DNA of 64,000 nt, taken from the NCBI GenBank assembly GCA_040772305.1, contig JAXGYK010000001.1:248001-312000 (forward strand), given 5' to 3'. Below the pieces are notes generated by a model that worked only from the letters and a program-made list of their open reading frames with translations, was not told the origin of the DNA and made no database searches. The translations under genes were made by a program, and so were the position numbers. Below are positions 59,804 through 64,000 of the stretch, piece after piece. Source of the stretch: Mesolinea sp040772305 (GTDB lineage Bacteria > Chloroflexota > Anaerolineae > Anaerolineales > Anaerolineaceae). Numbering within the stretch: the first letter of the stretch is position 1; each line of letters starts with the position of its first letter.

Positions 59804-60708
59804 TGGCGTGCAGACTTAACGGCGTTTTACCCCCTGTAATCACTCCCTTTGATGCACAAGGCGAGGTAGATAAAGCAGCATTTGTAGACAATATTTTGCG
59901 CTGGAATACAGCAAAATTAGCCGGCCTGCTCGTAAATGGCTCGAACAGCGAGGCTGCCTACCTTAACACAGAAGAACGTCTGCAGCTGGTTAAGCTGGCT
60001 GCTGAAAACCTGGCACCTGGCAGGCACTTGATGGCGGGCACAGGCTGTGAATCGCTTAAAGAAACCTTAGGGTTTACGAAAGCCTGTGCTAAGGCTGGCG
60101 CGCAGAGCGCCCTGGTGCTTACCCCTTCATACTACGGGAGTGCTATGACCAGCGCAGCCCTGATCCGCTTCTTTAACGCGCTGGCTGACGAAAGCCCAAT
60201 CCCCATCCTGATCTATAACGTACCCAAGTTCACACATATAAACATTCGCTCCGATGCGGTTGCCGAGCTCTCAACACATCCGAATATCGCAGGCATGAAG
60301 GACAGCACTGGCGATATTCCCCAACTAGTCAGCTTCTTGAACATTGCCGCTCCGGATTTTCAGATTTTGGTCGGCACTGCCAGTGCATGGTACCCAGCCT
60401 TGTGCCTGGGCATAAAGGCTTCGATTATGGCTTTGGCCAACTGCATGCCCAACGAATGCGCCCGGGTGCAGGAGTTGTATGATGCCGGCGAATGTGAGCT
60501 GGCCCAGAAGCTGTATCAACTACTCTTCCCGGTTAATACTGCTGTGACGGCAACTTATGGCGTGCCTGGACTGAAGGCAGCCTGCGAGATGCAAGGCTAC
60601 ACGGGCAGGCATGTGCGTGCACCGCTGATGGACAGCAGTGCGGAGGAGTGCAAGAAGATCGCAGATATTTTGAATACTGCCCAGAAAGGCATGGCAGCTC
60701 TGCTCTAG
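59803..60708 (+). CDS. DapA-family aldolase, HOGA-like
   Basis: The 301-residue enzyme is a Schiff-base aldolase of the dihydrodipicolinate synthase family. PILIYNVP holds the conserved Tyr and GMKDSTGD the Schiff-base Lys. The loop that reads GTTGE in DapA is NGSNSEAAY here, closer to 4-hydroxy-2-oxoglutarate aldolase, so HOGA-type activity is possible. The upstream gene's stop TGATG contains its start. It is not linked to a lysine pathway here. Confidence 0.78.
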   Translation: MACRLNGVLPPVITPFDAQGEVDKAAFVDNILRWNTAKLAGLLVNGSNSEAAYLNTEERLQLVKLAAENLAPGRHLMAGTGCESLKETLGFTKACAKAGAQSALVLTPSYYGSAMTSAALIRFFNALADESPIPILIYNVPKFTHINIRSDAVAELSTHPNIAGMKDSTGDIPQLVSFLNIAAPDFQILVGTASAWYPALCLGIKASIMALANCMPNECARVQELYDAGECELAQKLYQLLFPVNTAVTATYGVPGLKAACEMQGYTGRHVRAPLMDSSAEECKKIADILNTAQKGMAALL

Positions 60709-60720
60709 TTCTTGGAATTC

Positions 60721-61215
60721 TTAATTTACGTCACCCAGGTAGACAGAGCTCTGGGAGGCGGATTCTAAGTCAGCCAGGATAGTGCGCAAAACACGGGGGT
60801 AAAAGTTCAGGCTGGCCAATTGCTCTGGATCAGCCCAGACTACATCCAATTGAGCTGGGTCTGGCTGGGCACCACCGGCGGGATGGAAGCTGCCTTTCAG
60901 CTCACAAGCGAAGTAAAACTCCACTTTATGATGGGGCATCGCAGGATCGTAGGGCTGGTGGTTGGCGCTGATGTAGTCACGCACATAGAGCAGATCGCCC
61001 ACCTTTACATGGGCGCCAAGCTCCTCCATACATTCACGCTTGAGAGCCTGCGCGAGCGTTTCAGTCTTTTTTTGTCCGCCGCCGGGGAGAGCGCAAAAAC
61101 TGCCCGAAGCATTCCGCTTACGAATCACCAGCAGTTTCCCTTTTTGAAAGATGATGGCTTTGACCGAATTCCGGATGCGCTTCTTAGGTTTTTTTTGATC
61201 CTTTGAAGGTTTCAT
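60721..61215 (-). CDS. NUDIX hydrolase
   Basis: The 164-residue protein has a clear Nudix box, GGGQKKTETLAQALKRECME followed by ELG, in the form GX5EX7REXXEE. A lysine-rich N-terminus (MKPSKDQKKPKKRIRNSVK) precedes it. It probably removes a nucleoside diphosphate from a small substrate. It converges with the HOGA-like gene, ending 12 bases from it. The substrate cannot be inferred. Confidence 0.88.
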   Translation of the reverse strand: MKPSKDQKKPKKRIRNSVKAIIFQKGKLLVIRKRNASGSFCALPGGGQKKTETLAQALKRECMEELGAHVKVGDLLYVRDYISANHQPYDPAMPHHKVEFYFACELKGSFHPAGGAQPDPAQLDVVWADPEQLASLNFYPRVLRTILADLESASQSSVYLGDVN

Positions 61216-61251
61216 TCCAAGGCAATTCTATCAAAAGATTCATTCCAGAAA

Positions 61252-61280
61252 CAAAAAGAGGCTGGTGAAATACACCAGCC
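61252..61280 (-). terminator. Terminator of the sigma/anti-sigma operon
   Basis: On the minus strand GGCTGGTG (61280-61273) pairs with CACCAGCC (61267-61260), followed by TCTTTTTGT. Confidence 0.8.
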
Positions 61281-61303
61281 CCTGAAACAATGGAATCTCG
61301 TGA

Positions 61304-63106
61304 TTACTTGCGCATACTTTCTGCAACCTGGAGGATCAAAGAATGATCGTAGGCCTGGTCTCCAATAATTCGGATGCTATGCAAGTGATTATCCTGCATC
61401 CAGTACAGATCCGACCGGCAGAAATTTACTCCTTCCAGCGCTGGCATTGCGCTGCAAAAGCTGCGAATCAGCGCATCCTTTCCCCAAACCTGAACACGGT
61501 CAAAGGCACCCCAGGCTTCAATTTCTTCCATGCTTAAGTTGCTGGGGCTGATATGTTCTATCTGCAAAGAGCTGGTTGACCCATAGGCAGTTACCGGGCC
61601 CAAAAATACCGTTCGCAAAGCAAGCGGACGTTCACCCTCGACCGTAGAATTCCCTTCCATGCCTATATAGGCAAAGTTGAAATCGGAAAGCATTTGTTTG
61701 GGCAGAGCCAAGGGTTCGCCCAGGATTGTCTCAGCATCTTTGGGGTTATAGAAACGTTCAGGATCAAAGCCCTCATTCGGCACTGGAACCGCATTGATCT
61801 GGGCAGCGTAACTTTGCATATCCGCTTTGCTCAGAAAGAAATCGGCATAGCTTTCAAAGTAGCTCCCCAGGCCAAAAATTCCATAGCTTATTCCGTCCTT
61901 GCTCCAGGTAAGGCCATGGTTCACGTAATAACCTGGCTCCGGGCAGAGTGCTGCGACATTATCTACATAATCCAAATACATTCCGCGGTTATCGGCAGCT
62001 CCGGGAATTTCCCAGTCTGCCCGAAACAGCTCGCGACTCAGCGTTTGTCCATCAATCACTGTCTGCGGATTCTGGAAAAGGCTTGCCGGCAAATTGCCAG
62101 GCATTTGCCCAATAACGAAGGCTTTATCATCACTTGCGCCCCAATGATAGTAGGAGCATACTGCGCCAGTGGCTGGTTCATATTTTGTTTTGGCAAGGTA
62201 AAAGCCGGGGATCAGTTCTTGCGGCAGGTGAATTTCGAACCCTGCCTCGGCAGATAATTGATCCAAATCGGTTTGATCATCAGGCAGCTGAAGCCGGCTA
62301 TCCACTTGTGTAAGAGAAGCAGCCAGCAAGATGAGTTCGTCGCGGCTAATCTTCAGCGGTTCATAAACCTTTCCGCCGGCGGCAATAAGGCTGATACGCA
62401 GGTTCTCTGTCTCCCAGCGCAAACTGTGTTGGTTTGCCTCGCCCTCCCACAGCTGACCATCCTCAGAAGGCCACCAGGCACCCTGGACATATTCGCCCGA
62501 GGTTTGGCCAATCAGCACTTGCTGTATGCTGGCGTTTTCGCCTACCAGCCAAGGTTTGAGATGAAGGTCTTGGCGCGCAGATTCCTGTAATATCAGGCTG
62601 CCGCCTAAGGACCTGTAGACCAAATAGGCAGTTCCCTCCTTATAGGTAGCTCCGGTAAACTCAAGATCCTGAGGCAGCGGGTCAAAGCTAAGCAATTGCA
62701 GTCCAGTGTAGGTTTCTACTTCAGCAATACTGCAGCGCGGCTCGAGGAACGTCCCACAATCACTTGGCTTTGAAACGACAATGGGTTCTGGCTTGAGCTG
62801 TGCAGGATCAACAACTGGAACCAGTGTCTGCGCAGGCATAATACTTTCTGGCTGCGAGGTTTTGATAAAGAAGCCCAAAACCTGCTGCGCGAGAGCCTGA
62901 CCACTGGGAGTAACTGCCACAAAGACAATCATTGCAATTAATGCCAGTGCAGCAGCTGAAAGGGCACGATTGACCCGCAGCGCAGGGTCTTTAGTTCGTC
63001 TTTGCGGAAGACGGGCCATAATACGCGGCCACAACCGCGTTTGATGCGTCCACTCCTGGGTTTCAGCGCAATCGCTGAGAAGACGCGTAAGATTATTTTG
63101 GTTCAT
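61304..63106 (-). CDS. Anti-sigma-factor-like protein with a large extracytoplasmic domain
   Basis: The 600-residue protein has a cytoplasmic N-terminus of about 46 residues, one membrane segment (about 48-66) and a long outside domain with several repeats of beta type (PASLFQNPQTVIDGQTL, DYVDNVAALCPEPGYYV). This is the layout of anti-sigma proteins, which hold the ECF sigma factor until a signal releases it. A zinc-binding HxxxCxxC site is not seen. The ATG at 63106 has AAAGGAACT before it and overlaps the sigma gene by 14 bases. The signal is unknown. Confidence 0.75.
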   Translation of the reverse strand: MNQNNLTRLLSDCAETQEWTHQTRLWPRIMARLPQRRTKDPALRVNRALSAAALALIAMIVFVAVTPSGQALAQQVLGFFIKTSQPESIMPAQTLVPVVDPAQLKPEPIVVSKPSDCGTFLEPRCSIAEVETYTGLQLLSFDPLPQDLEFTGATYKEGTAYLVYRSLGGSLILQESARQDLHLKPWLVGENASIQQVLIGQTSGEYVQGAWWPSEDGQLWEGEANQHSLRWETENLRISLIAAGGKVYEPLKISRDELILLAASLTQVDSRLQLPDDQTDLDQLSAEAGFEIHLPQELIPGFYLAKTKYEPATGAVCSYYHWGASDDKAFVIGQMPGNLPASLFQNPQTVIDGQTLSRELFRADWEIPGAADNRGMYLDYVDNVAALCPEPGYYVNHGLTWSKDGISYGIFGLGSYFESYADFFLSKADMQSYAAQINAVPVPNEGFDPERFYNPKDAETILGEPLALPKQMLSDFNFAYIGMEGNSTVEGERPLALRTVFLGPVTAYGSTSSLQIEHISPSNLSMEEIEAWGAFDRVQVWGKDALIRSFCSAMPALEGVNFCRSDLYWMQDNHLHSIRIIGDQAYDHSLILQVAESMRK

Positions 63107-63665
63107 CTTTGAGTTCCTTTCTAAATTCGGGTTCACTGGGTGCCAGAGCCACACGGAGCTGCTTGCGTGCACTGCGCAGCCACCATTTAATGGTGCTGAG
63201 CGGCTTATCCAGGCGCTGGGCAGTCGCCTTATCATCTAAGCCCACAAAGTAGCGCAGTACCAAGGCTGCCCGGTGTTCCGCTGGCAGGCGCCCCATCGCA
63301 TCATAGAGTTCGGTGACAGTTTCCGCCTTTGCCAGCTCAGCCTCCAAGGAAGGCGCAGGAGCTTGCAAATAGGAAGGGGCAAGGTTGTCTAAACCTGTAA
63401 ACCGGCTCTCTGAACGGTATAGGTCCAGAGCTTGATTAACAACGATGCGGTAAAACCAGGGGCCAAACGGAGAGCCCTGACGGAATTGGCGTATGCTTTG
63501 AAACGCCTTGAGGAAGGCCTGACAAACAGCGTCCTCTGCCAAAGCCTGATCCCGTAATACCAGCCAGGCGGTCTGCAGCGAGCGGGCCTGGTATTTTTCC
63601 ACCAGATACTCAAGACCGCTGGCATCTCCCTGACGTAAACGTTGAATTGCGATTGATTCGTCCAT
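63093..63665 (-). CDS. ECF-type RNA polymerase sigma factor
   Basis: The 190-residue protein has sigma region 2 (about 10-90, with ALAEDAVCQAFLKAFQSIRQF and PFGPWFYRIVVNQALDLYR) and region 4 (about 120-175, with LPAEHRAALVLRYFVGLDDKATAQRL and STIKWWLRSARKQL). Region 1.1 and region 3 are missing, as usual in this group. It is the first gene of the pair with the anti-sigma gene, which it probably also transcribes. A good ribosome site, AAGGAG, precedes the ATG. Confidence 0.93.
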   Translation of the reverse strand: MDESIAIQRLRQGDASGLEYLVEKYQARSLQTAWLVLRDQALAEDAVCQAFLKAFQSIRQFRQGSPFGPWFYRIVVNQALDLYRSESRFTGLDNLAPSYLQAPAPSLEAELAKAETVTELYDAMGRLPAEHRAALVLRYFVGLDDKATAQRLDKPLSTIKWWLRSARKQLRVALAPSEPEFRKELKDEPK

Positions 63666-64000
63666 AGTCTCCTTGCTAAGAGATATCTCTATTAACTATA
63701 CGGACAAGAACCCGAAAAGAGAGTCCTTTTTGAATTAGACACTTGAAAACCCGGTTTGGTACCGCTGACTTAAGCGATTGCAAGTGATGCGTATTCGCTG
63801 ATTACAAGCACGAGCGTGATTGGCACCAGAAAAACAATTTAGATCTGAAAGACCGGAGGATTGGACAGCTGACAGCCACTTTGGCACTCCAACTCCCTTC
63901 TCATGGAAATTTGGAGGTTAACTCTGGCCTGGAATAGTGAGTGTAAATACCAGATAGAGCTCATTTAACCTTTAAAAAAACTGATCTGCTTTTTACAAGG
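63666..64000. other. Non-coding right end upstream of the sigma gene
   Basis: No gene or RNA is visible up to the window edge. The region probably holds the sigma-factor operon promoter, but no clear ECF (-35 AAC) pair is recognised. Confidence 0.4.

Overview
The window reads as a chromosome segment from an anaerobic bacterium, most likely Chloroflexota (Anaerolineae-like). That is an inference from gene content: GatCAB, a tungsten-type aldehyde:ferredoxin oxidoreductase, an alanine/proline-rich lipoprotein binding protein, and an ECF sigma/anti-sigma pair with a large ectodomain. No taxonomic marker was compared with a database. Two insertion sequences and one prophage account for most of the mobile DNA.

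Region 1 (1-20297) is the right part of a siphovirus-type prophage, cut by the left edge of the window. The order is terminase large subunit (partial), portal, a small HExxH protein, a MuF-type head protein with a nuclease-like tail, scaffold, capsid, decoration and connector proteins, two small membrane proteins, tail completion, tail tube, G/GT tail chaperones joined by a -1 frameshift at A_AAA_AAC, tape measure, two tail-tip proteins, tail fibre, two small unknowns, and an endolysin with GH25, SH3 and C39-like parts. A tyrosine integrase on the minus strand follows, and the prophage abuts the 3' end of a tRNA-Gly(TCC), the likely attachment site. The 7-mer TACTGAG occurs 30 times in these 20 kb (23 on the plus strand) against 2 in the remaining 44 kb. 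One copy overlaps the -10 box and start point of a promoter in the only large intergenic gap of the late operon (3873-4227). That gap also holds two candidate small RNAs with divergent promoters.

Region 2 (20357-29025) has a TrmO-like gene and a DeoR regulator divergent from a catabolic operon: FGGY (glycerol) kinase, FAD dehydrogenase with a BFD iron-sulfur domain, FAD/NAD oxidoreductase, DUF1667 protein and an EutH-type permease. An IS1182/IS5-like element (21794-23147, 5-bp target duplication TGACA) sits exactly in the -35 box of the kinase promoter.

Region 3 (29345-42746) holds gatCAB, a DUF2779 nuclease, three envelope-glycan type membrane or glycosyltransferase genes, an S9 peptidase, and a ThiF/TetR/MoaD set that converges on the aldehyde:ferredoxin oxidoreductase gene. 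Region 4 (44961-52877) is an operon of two amidohydrolase paralogues (the first lacking its metal ligands) plus a complete Opp/Dpp-type ABC importer. A second IS (52931-54330, IS1202-like, about 53-bp terminal inverted repeats) lies directly upstream of the rpsB-tsf-pyrH operon. The right end carries a bacterial dynamin-like GTPase, an AT-rich membrane protein, a DapA/HOGA-type aldolase, a NUDIX hydrolase, and the anti-sigma/sigma pair.
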